From assembly GCA_963682175.1 (NCBI GenBank), contig OY821784.1, positions 28,315,621 through 28,379,620 of the forward strand: DNA of 64,000 nt, given 5' to 3'. This document shows, piece by piece, positions 12,203 through 24,340 of this stretch (position 1 is the stretch's first letter; every line of letters starts with the position of its first letter). A program made the translations under genes and the position numbers. Origin of the DNA: Triglochin maritima. Lineage: Eukaryota; Streptophyta; Magnoliopsida; Alismatales; Juncaginaceae. The notes beneath the pieces were generated by a model. The model was given only the letters and a program-made list of their open reading frames with translations. It searched no databases and was not told the origin of the DNA.

Positions 12203-14391
12203 TGTAGGATTTCGTGTCCCTATGTATGTGTATATTTTAATTTTTTTAATACAAACATAATTGATCAAATTCATATTTTCATTGATTTTATGTACATGTT
12301 TATGTTTATTCTAATATCATGCATTCCTACACATATTAAAATAAACAAAATAGATAGGATCATACACAAAGGTTCTCTAAAACCTTTCAGAAGATCTGGA
12401 GTTCCGTTGCTCGCCGAATCGCCCGCCGATTCACCTATTAGTGTTCACCAAATTCTAAACAAGATTAGAGAGAAAGGAGTTAGTCAATCAATCTCTAATT
12501 AAGATTAGAATCTAGCTAATAACCCCTCTAAAAGCTCTTGAGGTTTTAATCTCCAAAACATAAAATACTAAGATAATTTTTGGATGGGATAATTGGGTGA
12601 TTAGGGAGAGAAAGAATTTTGCATCTATATAACCAAGTAGGATGAGGGGTCCTTTTATAGGCTCCCAAAACACCCATATCATGAACTAATCTCTAGCCAT
12701 GATCTCTTGCTTTTTCTCTCCTAAAATTAATCCCAATTTGCCACATAAGCATCCTAAAAAACGTTTGATCAAATCTGGAATTAATCCAACCCATGATCTA
12801 ATGATTCTCTTAATAATTGAGGCAAAAATCGTGTTGTTCTGTTAACCGAGATTTACACTCGTTTGACCGAACCATTCGGTTTTACGCAAGTTCGGAAGAC
12901 CGTGAGCTAGACGGTCGACAGAATATTCATGAGAAAATTTCCCTGGAAAATTTCAGACGATCCACATCTCGCTCCGGTCGACCGTTGACCCACCAAAATT
13001 TCCCCTGGTAAATCTCTTTGGACGACCGTGTCACTTTCGGTCGACCGAAATATCCCAAGACAACCCGTGGACATTTTCTTTCGGTTGACCGTTTAATCCT
13101 AATTGACCGATTCCAATTGTCCAGGCACTCTAGACAATTTCAGTCACTCATTTGCGTTATCCAATCCTCAGCTGGTTGACGATTCCTAAGAAACCTCGGT
13201 CGACCGAACCCAAAACGGTTCACCGTTTTGACCGTGATTTTGCCTTTGTCAACGTTTGGAATAATATCCAACAAAATTTGATCTTTTAGGGGTTTTAGCA
13301 AACTCATATCTTATGTAATATATTATCCTATTTAATATTAAATTATTACACCCCATAATATATATACACCTCATATGAATTTATCCATGATTCTAATTAT
13401 GTCAATTTTTGTGACTATTGATGTTATTGATTCACCACATGTGTCCATTTTCTCATGAAATCCGATACATCATATGAACTCAAAATCAAGCTTCATGTTT
13501 TCCAGTTTTGTGGTGTGACCTATAGAAGGATCAGAGCCAAATTGGCAGCGATATTAAATACTTAATATCTCAAACTATCAACGGTATCTAGCTACACATT
13601 ATAGTTACCCAATTATCATAGATGTCTTGTTCCACTCGAACTAAACATAATACATTTAGTGATGTTAGTGCACAACTTGTGTCGTCCCTTGCCTCGTGAT
13701 ATTAAGAATATATACAAAGTAGAAATGTATCACATTTGTATTATATTCATTTCTTGATCTCTTTAAGCTAATTATAACTATGTAACTTAACTCAAGTCAC
13801 ATTGTGCACATTATAATTTTGCTTTATCAAGAGCCCACTAATATCATCACTCAATTAGAGAGGGGCAATGATAATCTTTTGACTAGCTATTTTTCCAGCA
13901 CAAGTCATGTTCAACCAACTATTGCCTTTATCACTATACTCATTGATAGCTTTTGACAATAATCAAATCAAACACTTCTTGAGTGAAAAGATATAAGTCT
14001 CATATCTTAGGATCCAAGACACAGTAAAACATTAATGACACGAAACACAATTCCATAATGTTTTACTTGTTAGGTCTATTCAATATATAAAACTAATCTT
14101 TTCAACTTTTATATACTCGTGTCGTCAATTATTTGTAGAGCTACAACAATCGATGACCAACACGACAATCTTATCTCGGTAATTAATGTTCCATGTTAAT
14201 TACTATAATTGTGAATAACTTTTGACTTATGTAAATCATTATGTTTTAGAGCTCTACGGTTAAGGACCAAGTGCGTCTTCCTTAACACTTCCAAAAGACG
14301 AATACAATAATCAAGAAACAAAATGTTCGTATATCCAATTCATAATAATTGACATATATAAAAGTAAAACTTTTAGAAAACATTACTTTCA
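12203..14391 (-). mobile_element. 3' LTR of the decayed Copia
   Basis: On the plus strand it begins TGTAGGATTTCG and ends ACTTTCA, next to the polypurine-tract complement. A TATA-like CTATAAAAGG (minus) lies at about 12650-12660. Exact GGTCGACCG copies begin at 12976, 13039 and 13198, about 300-560 bp upstream of that box in minus sense. A related LTR start is seen at about 63790-64000 (GAGAGAAAGGAG, AGAATCTAGCTA). Confidence 0.75.
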
Positions 14392-14403
14392 ATCCCCCAC
14401 TTG
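14392..14403 (-). other. Polypurine tract of the decayed Copia
   Basis: Minus strand AAGTGGGGGAT directly precedes the LTR start TGAAAGTAATG, the normal plus-strand primer position. Confidence 0.6.
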
Positions 14404-14468
14404 TTATCAAAGTTTTCTCACATACATTCTCAATGTATAAAACAATAATAACTAGGGTAACTCTCTAA

Positions 14469-16349
14469 TCAGTCATCAAGCCAATCTACATGGTTCCTCA
14501 GACCCATGGACTCGAAATGCATTTTGCCCTTGGCTTGGGATAAGAGTTTGGTGAATGGATCGACTGTGTTGTTGTTTGTGTCCACCCATAATAAATTTAT
14601 TTGCCTTCGTCGGTGGTTGAGTCAGCCGTAGTGATTTGATTCCAACAATGCTAGCTCATGGCTCCACCTTGCAGAATGAAGACATATCATTATTGCGACC
14701 TCCTATCGTCGGGATCACTTATGAAACTCGCATCCGAATAGCACTCGCCTATTAGTTCCCTTTGTCCACCATAAACAAGAAACTTAACTTTGGTCCGGTT
14801 AAGGTACCTCAGAATATTCTTGACCGCAGTCCAATGCTCAGGACATGCGTTGGATTGGTGACTACTTGTCACGCTTAGAGCATATGAGACATCGGGTCTT
14901 GTGCAAGTCATGACGTACATGAGTGATCCTATTGCAGAAGCATAAGGAATATCTTTCATGTACTCCAACTCCTTACGTGATTCAGCACATTGAGACTTCT
15001 TGAGTTGCACACCCATATTCATTGGCACATTGTCCTTTTTGGAGTTGTTCATGCTGAACTTTTCCAAGACCTTGTCAATGTATGTATGTTGACTTAGGCC
15101 AATGAGTCTACGAGATTTATCTATATATATCTTGATTCTCAAGATGTATTGAGCCTCACCCATGTCTTTCATTGAAATTGCAGATTTCAATGAACTTCTT
15201 GTTTTCTCAAGCAAAGGTATATGATTTCCCTTGAGGAGTATGTGATCGACATATAAGATCAAGAACAGTATGTGGCTCCCACTAACCTTCTTGTATATAC
15301 AAGGCTATTCCTTACTTTGGACGAAGTGAATCTTTTTGACTTCCTCGTCAAAGCGCTTGTTCCAACTCCTTGATGCTTGCTTCAATCCATAAATGGATCT
15401 TTGAAGCTTACATACTTTCTCGTTATTCTTTGGATCTTCAAAACCTTGAGGTTGTACCATGTACACATCCTCCTCCAAGTTCCCATTAAGGAATGCCGTT
15501 TTGACATACATTTGCCATATTTCATAATCATGAAATACGACAATAGCAAGCATAATCCGAATAGACTTGAACATGGCAACCAGTGAAAAAGTTTCATCAT
15601 GGTCAATTCCTTGAACTTGAGTCAAACCTTTTGCTACAAGCCTCGCTTTGTAGGTTGTCAAGTTCCCATCCATGTCCATCTTCCTCTTGAAAACACATTT
15701 ATTTTGAATGACCTTTTTCCCTCGAGGAAGGTCAACCAAGTTCCAAACATGATTATCATACATGGATTCTATTTCGGATTCCATGGCTTTAAACCATAGT
15801 TTGGAGTCCTCTCTTTCCATTGCTTCTTGAAAGGTCGAGGGATCATCGGTATCTTGAATCATGATCTCATGAAGTCCCAAATACATATCGGGTTTCTTCC
15901 TTTCCCTCATTGACATTCTAAGTTCCTTTGGTTCTACGTGCACTTCTCGAACCTCTTCCACAATTTATTGCGGAATTGGTTTGTGTTCGATTCTCGAACG
16001 TACACTTGGTGGGGACGATTGAGTTTCTCTCACAATTGCTTGAGAGGGTCTCTCACTCACGTTCCCACTAACCAAAGGAACCTCGGATGGGCCTTCATGA
16101 TCTTGAATATCACCATTCATATCATTATCTTGTAGAATATCTTGAGTTTCCTCATGCACAACTCTACTCCCACTACTTTTTATTCTTTCCAGAAATTCCT
16201 TTTCTAGAAATACGGCATCCCTCTCTACAATCACTCGATTGGAGGTTATATGCCAAAAGTAGTATCCTCTTGTCTCACGAGGATAACCTATAAAGAAGCA
16301 CTTATCCTCTTTTGGTTGAAGTTTGGTCGACATCAATCTTTTGACGCAG
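14469..16349 (-). pseudogene. Copia pol relic: integrase tail, reverse transcriptase, RNase H
   Basis: Read on the minus strand, the parts in order are: integrase C-terminal tail with CFFIGYPRETRGYYFW; linker; RT with WNLVDLPRGKKVIQNKCVFK, YKARLVAKG, TAFLNGNLEEDVYMVQPQGF and SIYGLKQASRSWN; then YILRIKIYIDKSRRLIGLSQ, GSLMYVMTCTRPDVSYAL and the RNase H start; and the C-terminal end SMGLRNHVDWLDD at 14469. In-frame stops are at 15965-15967 and 15305-15307, and the RNase H part is frameshifted after about 14690. Two catalytic positions are altered: QMDVKTAFLNG has become QMYVKTAFLNG, and YVDD has become YVDH. The enzyme would be inactive even with the stops removed. Confidence 0.88.
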
Positions 16350-16402
16350 GCCTCATAATAATTGACATATAAAAGTAAAACTTTTAGAACACATTTCATT
16401 CA
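16350..16402 (-). mobile_element. Terminal 50-bp remnant of the Copia 5' LTR
   Basis: ATAATAATTGACATATAAAAG and AAACTTTTAGAA.ACATT here repeat the last bases of the 3' LTR at 14343-14391. This marks the join of a deletion that removed gag to mid-integrase and most of the 5' LTR. Confidence 0.65.
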
Positions 16403-17205
16403 GTAATAGGGAAGAAGATACCACACCGGTTATAAAACCGACGTGAAATGAGTGCATTTCACGTCGATTATTTAAAAACCGACGTGATAAAGTAGGCATA
16501 CTACGTCGGTTGTTCTCAAAACCGACGTGATAAGAACGGGCGGAGGATGGGAGGGATCGGGCTTGCATGCTCAAGGTCGGGACGGTCAGAGGTCGGTTGG
16601 TTGGGGAGTTTGATTTGGGATACAAATGTGGTGAAAAATTAAGAAAGCAAGGAAAACACGTCGATTTTCCAGCAAAACCGACGTATTTCAATTGTATCAC
16701 GTCGTTTTTTAAAAACCGACATCAAAACACGACTATTTCACGTCTGTTTTTAGAAACCGACGTGAAAAGTTCCTTACAACGTTGGTTTATTTGAAACATA
16801 CGTGATATATTAGTATTTCACGTCGGTTTTAGCAAAACCGACGTGATAATGTCCTTTAACGTATATTTTTTTAAGTCAGTTGTGAAATGACGACGTTATA
16901 GTTTTTTTCCAGCAGTGATTTTTTGTTTATTTTTATTGCTTGGAACCGTAACTAGGCCCTCCTAGACCTTTATCAAACCTTATTTCCACTAATTAATAGC
17001 CACTAATTAATGACTCATCATGCATTAACATTACTTTATTTTAACAACAACATTAGTCATTAATTGTAACGGAAACCCTAAAAGCAAACCAATGTACAAA
17101 ATCCTTGTCATAACACAAGTAACAAGTAGATCAGGGAGTAACATATATAGACACGCTGATGTAAAGCCAAACCAACCTCTTAGGATGTAATTGACATCAC
17201 TTACC

Positions 17206-17359
17206 GCTGAAACTCTTTCCCTTCCTCTTTCTTCCTTCATTTCTTCTTCCAATTCAAATGCATCTCACCCATTTTGGTTCTCTCATCTCCAGTTTGGTTT
17301 CCTCAGCCTCTCAAAGTGCAAACAGGAGGAGAAAATGTCACATCCGAATTCAAACCCCA
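17206..17359. other. Pyrimidine-rich non-coding flank
   Basis: TC-rich stretch directly after duplication A2; no gene is recognised. Confidence 0.35.
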
Positions 17360-18290
17360 CTATGGGTTATGCTAATTAAGTAGTCAAACCCAACTAAAGT
17401 AGTCCTCAATACAGCTGATGCTACTTTCTTAATGGTCTAGGTTATAATGAGAAAAATGATATCATTTTTTATTGCATGCTACTTAGAGTAGCATTTCTCC
17501 TGCGTGATAACATGTTTTTGTCATCATTACTCTTCCGAATTGGGCCTTGACTGCTACTGACTCCCATGAAGTGCTGTTTTTCATTTTTTTACAAATCTTT
17601 TATTCCTTTCGTTTTGTTTCTTTTGTTAATCTACTCATATAAAAAAACTACTTACCGACCATTATCTTCAAGTTTCATATATTAGTTTGTTGAAGATGGG
17701 AAGTTAACTAAATCTTTTCTTCTGTACGCAATTATCTAATCCTATCACTCTGAAAACAAATTATTGGCATATGCATAGGAAGGAAATTTTAGTAGTTTAA
17801 TTCGAGATTTTGTTTGGATATTTTGATCTATCGGTGATCCTTGTGGTAATTAGACACTAAAACTGTGTAGGAGAAGATACCTAGGAGATCTTCAGTTGAT
17901 TAATTAATGCCTCTAGAAATGCATCCAAATGAGTCAAGCTCCAAGCGTAGGAGGCCATGTTGCTTTCTTAGGAGGTCAAATAGTATCCGACAATCATATT
18001 GGAAAAGGTTTTAATTTCGGTATTAGAACAAAAAGATCTAAACTCCTCATTAGAATTCCATAAGAATACATCATTATCATAACCATCACAAGTATTATAT
18101 GTATGATGATTATGTTTTGATGGAAAATTTCGAGGAACAGTAGTAGTAGGGTTAATGTAAATGAAACGGGTTAAATCCGTCAATCCACTTAAAAATCGAC
18201 TCGGTGGATTCGTGTTAGGGTTGCAATTTACAATCAGTTTAGAAAATACAACCCGCCAAACTGATTCCTTAGTTAATTAAAGTTTACACA
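17360..18290. repeat. Paralogous segment, copy 1 (matches 41955-42300 and 51495-51930)
   Basis: 17360-17705 matches 41955-42300 (for example TACAGCTGATGCTACTTT and ACTCCCATGAAGTGCTG). 17840-18290 matches 51495-51930 (for example GAGATCTTCAGTTGATTAAT). The two matching halves are about 0.1 kb apart here and about 9.2 kb apart in the other copy, where the Copia 43752-51402 lies between them. The minus strand of 17968-18183 is open in this copy (WNSNEEFRSFCSN); the other copy is broken there. I cannot assign it to a family. Confidence 0.7.
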
Positions 18291-19035
18291 TTTGAATTAT
18301 GTCCCGATTTCACTTTGTCCATTGAACTTTAAAAGACGACAATCACCTCTCCTATATTTTCATTCTATAACGCTTTGCCCCCTTCCTCCATCTAAACTTG
18401 AAGAATTAGTTATTTTAGCACATATTCATCGTTAGTGTTTTTATATTTTTGTATGTTATTTTCCTAAAACAATCATAATCCTAACTTTATGTTAAAATTT
18501 GAATCAAATTGAAGGTTTGATTTGGTTGGAATTTTGGTCAGATTGGTAGTCAATTGTACCTAAATTCAAATAAGATCTGACCTTCAATTTATTCCGAACA
18601 TTAACATAAAATATAGACCATGAGTGAACGTAAAAAAATGAGAATTAACGGCAAATATGTGGAAAAATAATAGATTCTTTTAGTTCATGGTGCAAAGTGT
18701 TACAAAACGAAAGTATAATGAAAATAATTGTCGTCTTTTAAAGTTTAATGGGGCATAATGAAAATGTGACATAGTTCAGAGGGTAAATTGTAATTAACCC
18801 ATGAAAAAACAAGGTAAATTGCATGCATGTGAAAATCATATCCTTGTCAGTGCCCTTCAATGGTTCACAATCTCTTAAATACCTTTCAATTTTACTAAAT
18901 TTATATATTCATTTAGAATCACATTTCAAATTTGACGGTTCCATTACGTTGGATACTAAAACGTATGAAGCTTTAGAAGTCAATTTCATAAGAATTCAAA
19001 CCCATGTATACCAAAATAAAGGTCCAAATGACTAC
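18291..19035. other. Non-coding stretch
   Basis: AT-rich with no gene recognised. It contains an imperfect inverted pair, TTCAAATAAGATCTGACC and relatives, around 18480-18780 (GACGACAATCACCTC near 18335 versus AATTGTCGTC near 18728), suggesting an old foldback element. Confidence 0.4.
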
Positions 19036-20598
19036 TGATTGATACGTTTTAATTAACCGTAAGTGCACGACCACGTTGAAGCGGTGGCAAATACGGGTCG
19101 ATCCACAGGGAGGTGTGTCGACTTTAGTTTGTTCGAAGGCGAGTGGGAAAGAAAGGAGAGAAAGGAGTTATGATCTAAACTACACTACAATGCGAAAAGA
19201 ATTGGAAATACGCAATGAAACTAAACCCCATAGGGGGTAGAGAAAGAATGTGAATACAAAGATATGTGTATTTGTGTGTCTTCAATTATACTCAACACAA
19301 CATGTAGTGCACGAAAATCATAAAACTAAATCCAACTTTGCCTCCACATGAAATAAGATAACACCATATCATTAAAACATACAAGACAATAATTGGAATG
19401 AAGCTAAATGAACTCATGTATAAAGGTCAAACCCCACTTTGCCTCCACATGAAATAAGATTTACACAATCATTAAAACATACAAGACATTAATCAAAGTA
19501 AGGGCAACAAGAGCACAAACAATTACAAGCCATGTTTCCTTTATTAATTCCATCCATATCCTCACCTCATCATTCCCCATAAAATAGGTCCACTAGTCTA
19601 AGCGTATGCTAAGCTTCATTCAAGAACATTAACATTTCAAAGACAAGAGTGAAATCACATTAGATGGTTATGGAAATCATGTAAGGCTCAAAGGATTAAG
19701 ATATAACACACCTAATACATCACATTTTACTCCACCCCCCAAATGGGGATGAAACTACTCACTAATCATTACACTACAACCTACATTAACAAAATGAAAC
19801 ATTCCACTGAAAGGAAATTAAACTAAGCAAGAAAGAAATATTAAGGAAGCTAAAAGGACATATAACTAAAGAAGCATGCAAGACATATGAAAGGAAATTA
19901 AACTAAGAAAGAAGCAACATAACTAAAGGAAAACTTTATTAATTTCAAACTCACAATACATGTAGCATCTCTCCACTATGGTTTTTGCTTCAAGGCTTTT
20001 ACTCCTAGTAGAGAGGATGGCCACCAAGAGAGTGATGAATACAAGGGAGGAGGAGGAGTTCTATTTATAGTCAAAGAAAAAGTTAATCGGGGACAATCCC
20101 CCGGTATGGGACTAAACATATACCAAAAATAGACTAAATACACCCTAGTACATGACCCGACTAAACCGCATCAGATCTGGACCAACCAAGACCGCCAATC
20201 AGCGGTCTTGGACCGCCAATTCGCAATCTATATGGTGCAGATCGGGTTGTGGTTCGGAGTGTGGTTGCTTGGCTCGATTTCTTCATGTTTGATGCATCCT
20301 AATCGGTTGTGTAGCTTGAGACCCGAATCCAATTGCCAAAATACTCCTCATGATGGTGTGGAGTTTCTTCATTTGCTCATAGGTCCTCTGGTTTTGTATT
20401 CGGGTCCCTCTCTCTTTCATCTGAGTCCATAAGTCTTGCAACTCAGTCCCTTTTCTTGCTTTTAAGTCCTTTTATTTTCTCTCCTTCTCAAACCTACTTA
20501 TTCCTAAAACTTAAACATTAAACTCGTTACATAGCATTGTTTGGGGTCAAAAATAATGGATTTAAGACACAAAGATATGCATGATAAGATGTCAATCA
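19036..20598 (-). mobile_element. 3' LTR of the gag-protease Gypsy
   Basis: The LTR is 1563 bp with termini TGATTGA/TCAATCA. TATA box CTATAAATAG (minus) is at 20061-20070. A palindromic module, ACCGCCAATCAGCGGTC, is at 20191-20207, about 130 bp upstream of the TATA box, with a half copy after it. The plus-strand reading near the outer end, GGCAAATACGGGTCGATCC, is a block shared by all LTRs of this group in the window. Confidence 0.85.
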
Positions 20599-20612
20599 AA
20601 TACCCCCACACC
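20599..20612 (-). other. Polypurine tract of the Gypsy
   Basis: Minus strand GGTGTGGGGGTATT directly abuts the 3' LTR. The same tract, GTGTGGGGGTATT, abuts the plus-strand LTR at 33114. Confidence 0.75.
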
Positions 20613-20840
20613 TAACTTTTGCTAGTCCCGAGCAAAACAAAGAAAGAGAAAAATGAAAGAAAGGAAAAAGCATACGGAAAACAGGGAAATCCTAACTCAC
20701 TTTCGTAGGAATCACGGTTGCACTTAGGACCTTCAACAAGTCATTAAACCTCCTTGTCGCCAAGGAGGAGTGTTGTCTCTTGAGAGTTTTCAGCCAGAAT
20801 AACATGAATTGATCAAGGCATTGGAAGTCGCTAGAAATGG

Positions 20841-23315
20841 TCACCCCAGAATAATATGAATTTGTCCAAGTGGGTTTGGCACAGGTTCAATATCAAAAAC
20901 AAAGAAGTCGACTGGATAAATAAACTCTCCCACTTTGAGCAGCACATGTTCCACCACGCCCCTCGGTTTCTTCATAGACCTATCAGCCAATTGAAAAGTG
21001 GTTTTTGTTTGTTTGAGGTCTCCAAGACCGAGGTGGACGTAGACTGAATAGGGCAGAAGATTAACAGATGCACCAAGGTCCAATAAAGTTCGATGTATGG
21101 ACACATCACCAATCACACAAGAGATAGTAGGACAACCAGGGTCCTTGTATTTGACTTGCATGGGTTGTGCCAACAAAGAACTCACGTTACCCGCAAGAAA
21201 AGCTTTCTTTGGAACATGAGTTTTTCTCTTCTTGGTGCATAAGTCCTTGAGAACCTTGGCATAAGGTGACATTTGCTGAATCACCTCCAACAGAGGGATG
21301 TTCACCTTAACTTGCAAAAATATCTCAAGCATCTTGTCATGCTGATCCGAAGTTTTCTTTTTAAGGTGCTCAGAGAATGGCGCCTTCGGGGCATAAGGGT
21401 TTTGCGAAGGAACGTCAGAATTCTGGTCCAAAGAATCATGAGTGGGAACTTCAGAATCTGATTCCTTAGACACAAGAGGAGACAAGGGGACCTCAGGGTT
21501 CGGCCCCATTGTCGAAAGAAATGTAGAAGGAACCTCAGGATCAGACTCCTTCCTGAAAGTATTTGTGGAGGGAACCTCAGGATCCGGCTTCCTCAGAGAT
21601 GCAGGTATCACCGCATGTCTGGTGACACTAAGAGATGGTGATTGTAAGGAAGACACCCCAATGTGGTTGTACACCTCCTTACCAGACCTCAAAGTATGAA
21701 TCACATTAATATGATAGGTCGGTTCAGAGGAAGCATGAGGCACTGGTGGCCTTCCTTGCGAATGGGTACCCCGGGGATTCACCTCGGGTTGACTTGGCAA
21801 CTGACCCTTCTCACGTTCATGAAACTGATGAGGCAACTGACTAATTTGCATTTCCAAAGTTTGAAAGAACTTTGCATGCTCTGCATGAACGTTGGAAGGG
21901 TTTGATCAGTAGAGGGGTCATTTACGTCAACCCATTGGGGTAGTGGAGTTTGGTTAGAATAACCCAACGATGAGGCCTGTGGAGGTTGGTAATTATGGTG
22001 CTGAGACCTTTGATGTGGGGGTTGGTAGGTCGCCGATGGGTGTGGAGGTTGATAAGGTGGAGGTTGAGGTTGAGTGTGCGAGCTCTGACCGTGACCCCCA
22101 CTAGGGCCCCAAGAGCAGTTAGGATGGTTACGCCATCCCGGGTTGTAGGAGTGACTGTACGGGTCGTTACAGGGCCTCTGTTGATACATCGCATTTGCAT
22201 GCTCAGTATCCCTTGGAGCGTAAACGCATTCCAAGTCATCATGGCCCGTATGTCCACACCTACTACCAAGGAGTAGCGACCTGAGCTACAGGAGCTCGGT
22301 CCAACTCTAAACTCTCAATCCTACGCATGAGAGCAGCCATTTTCGCCTCAGACGCTATAGTTGACTCAACTTGACATGATCCAGTTCGACCATAAGACTT
22401 GGCGGTTGGTGGCTCTCTCATGGTGTCCCCCGCAAAGGTACGTTCAGCCATCAATTCAAAAGTGTCCCATGCCTCATCGATGGGTTTCATTTGGAAATCA
22501 CCTTGACATATTGACTCCAACAATGTGCGGGTGTTGTAGTTGAGGCAATCATAAACAATTTGGCATAACGGGCACAACTCAATTCCATGATGAGGGCACT
22601 GCAAGAGAAGATCCTTGAACCTCTCAAAGAAAGAGTAAAACGATTCAGTCTTAGTCTGATACATTTGGTGTATCTGGTGTCGTATCTGTTGAGTTTTCCG
22701 TTGAGGGAAGAATATCTTCAGAAAGACAGTCACGAAGTCATCACAGGACCGAATCGAACTTGCCGGGAGGCTGTACATCCATTTCTTCGCGTTGTCCTTC
22801 AACGCGAAAGAAATGATCCTCAACCGGACTGAATCCTCATCAAGTTGTTGAAGCTTGAACATGGACCATACCTCCTCGAATTCACGTATAAAAATATATG
22901 GATCCTCCTTATTGGCAGTGAAGGTAGGAAGCATGCTCACATAGTGAGGTTTCAGCTCATAGTTGTTCCCGCGAGCTGGGCGAAGAACTATGCAAGAAGG
23001 TTGCGTGGCCCGAACAGGATGGGGCCGCTCTCACAAAGCCATCGTCCTATCCTGTCGAGCTAAAGGTGGTGGTGCACCAAGAACTCGATCCTGACCGAAT
23101 CCCTCTTCCTCTGGAGTCAGAGGAGGAGGAGGTCTACGTGGTGGTGGGAGCGGACCGAGGTAATCCATGTATGGAACCCGGTCTCCCCCATCACAACGAG
23201 AAGACTCGGCCTCACGCTCCATCTCAGAAAAATGCACTCTCTCAAGTCGAGCGCTCTCACCAAAACGAGCCCAACCTCGCATAAAAATGCTCGACTCGAC
23301 TCTAAAATAACACAC
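20841..23315 (-). pseudogene. Gypsy gag-protease, broken by one stop and two frameshifts
   Basis: The frame opens at 23315 and reads about 95 residues of Pro-rich N-terminus to MAL, then a TGA at 23028-23030. The gag core follows: NYELKPHYVSMLPTFT, FALKDNAKKWMYSLP, QCPHHGIELCPLCQIVYDCL. Near 22260 the frame shifts by one. The zinc-knuckle half CGHTGHDDLEC and the YNPGWRNHPNCSW region read in the shifted frame, and the first frame resumes near 21857. The last 338 codons hold a linker with repeated PEVPS-like units (21400-21590) and an aspartic protease with DLGASVNLLPYSVY (catalytic Asp at residue 260 of that frame). Coding ends at IHIILG-stop, where functional relatives continue into the rest of pol. 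The product would be a capsid precursor plus protease; pol function must come from another element. Confidence 0.85.
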
Positions 23316-24340
23316 AACAGAAGGTGTACTCAGAGGAGGATACTACTCGTAGGATATAGATGAGGAGAGGACTCAGATGAGGAGGGAAGAATCCCTAGAG
23401 CTAGCGTGGGTAGTGGGTGAAGGTAGAAGCCTAATCTAGCAAGCACGACTCAAACAATGTATCGCTATGGGTCCTTAGGCTAGACGATGCCTAACTTCGA
23501 GATTCCTAGTCTCGACAAGCCTCACATCCCTACAACGAAGACCACAATGCCCAGCAAGTGATACCAGATCCGGAGATCCAGTACCTCCTACTATCGACAA
23601 GGTAGGCAACGCCGATCAGGCCATAACGGTCTCAACTAGATCACTCTCCTAGTGCATTCGAAATCCTTAGGGCCAATATATACTTGCTTTTAGAATTAAG
23701 GCTTTATTAAGAGTTATTTTTGGGGCCAAGGAAAGGGTGATGAAATCCCCCACCTTATCTTTTATGGGACAACCCCTCCTTAGTAGCGTTTTGATCCTAA
23801 ATCTAGCAATCAACTCTCCAATCAAACGCTCAACTCACTCTTGTCCCGATGCATCTTACTAACTAATGCATGATCTAAATATGCATAAATGAGAGAATTG
23901 GGTGCATGTACCTCATGCCAGCAATCAACAACAAAAATGAAAAGCAAAGAAAAGACAAATACGTGCAAGGTCTACAAATGATGCATGACCTAGATGGCAA
24001 TCAATCTATTCTTTTGCTTTAAGTTTTAAGGTCCCAGTTGATTAAAAGGGATTGATTGTTAATCTGGGAGCAAACTAAAAGTCAGAACATGCAAGATTGC
24101 GCTCCCAGACAACTAATATGAAAGCACAAACTACGAGAACAAAACGTGAAGCTAAAGACGCTCACCAGGCCACCAATTGGCGGTCCCAGACCACTGATTG
24201 ATGGTCACTATAGTGGAGTTCTTCCCCCAATTCGTCCAGTGGCCTCCCCTTGATCTTGAGAATCCCTGAAACAAACCAAAACTAAAAACAAAAAATTAAA
24301 AACCACTCGAATCTTCCAAACCAAAGTCTGGACAGAACAC
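23316..24340 (-). other. Gypsy 5' leader (non-coding)
   Basis: About 1 kb lies between the primer site and gag, with no ORF of note. It contains GGCCACCAATTGGCGGTC near 24168-24186, another copy of the CCAATTGG palindrome module seen in the LTRs. Confidence 0.5.

Larger units (their letters stand above)
12203..16402 (-). mobile_element. Decayed Ty1/copia element inside the CACTA element
   Basis: The insertion is bounded by the exact duplication GTAAT (12198-12202 and 16403-16407). In minus sense it consists of a 50-bp remnant of the 5' LTR (about 16350-16402), pol from the end of integrase to the end of RNase H (14469-16349), a polypurine tract, and a complete 3' LTR of about 2.2 kb (12203-14391). 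Gag, protease and most of integrase are missing through an internal deletion. Confidence 0.85.
12107..16917. mobile_element. Small non-autonomous CACTA-superfamily element, split by a Copia
   Basis: Both ends carry the same inverted terminus CACTGCTGGAAAAAA. The flanking 3-bp duplication is ATT (12104-12106 and 16918-16920), and copy A1 shows the uninterrupted site. Subterminal repeats of ACGTCGGTTTT / AAAACCGACGTG fill 12125-12190 and 16430-16900. Ignoring the Copia insertion at 12203-16402, the element is only about 0.6 kb and has no transposase, so it would have moved with a transposase supplied in trans. Confidence 0.85.
10076..17205. repeat. Tandem duplication, copy A2, expanded by two insertions
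   Basis: This copy starts GTTGCACCTTGACATCGACGAG and ends AATTGACATCACTTACC. Subtracting the solo LTR at 10271-11763 and the CACTA element at 12107-16917 leaves about 0.82 kb, the same length as A1. A1 shows the uninterrupted sequence at both insertion points, so it serves as an internal empty-site reference. Both insertions therefore postdate the duplication. Confidence 0.75.

Noticed and set aside
13525..13540. GGATCAGAGCC as a tRNA-Met primer site complement
   Set aside because: It lies inside an LTR rather than next to one and lacks the rest of the site.
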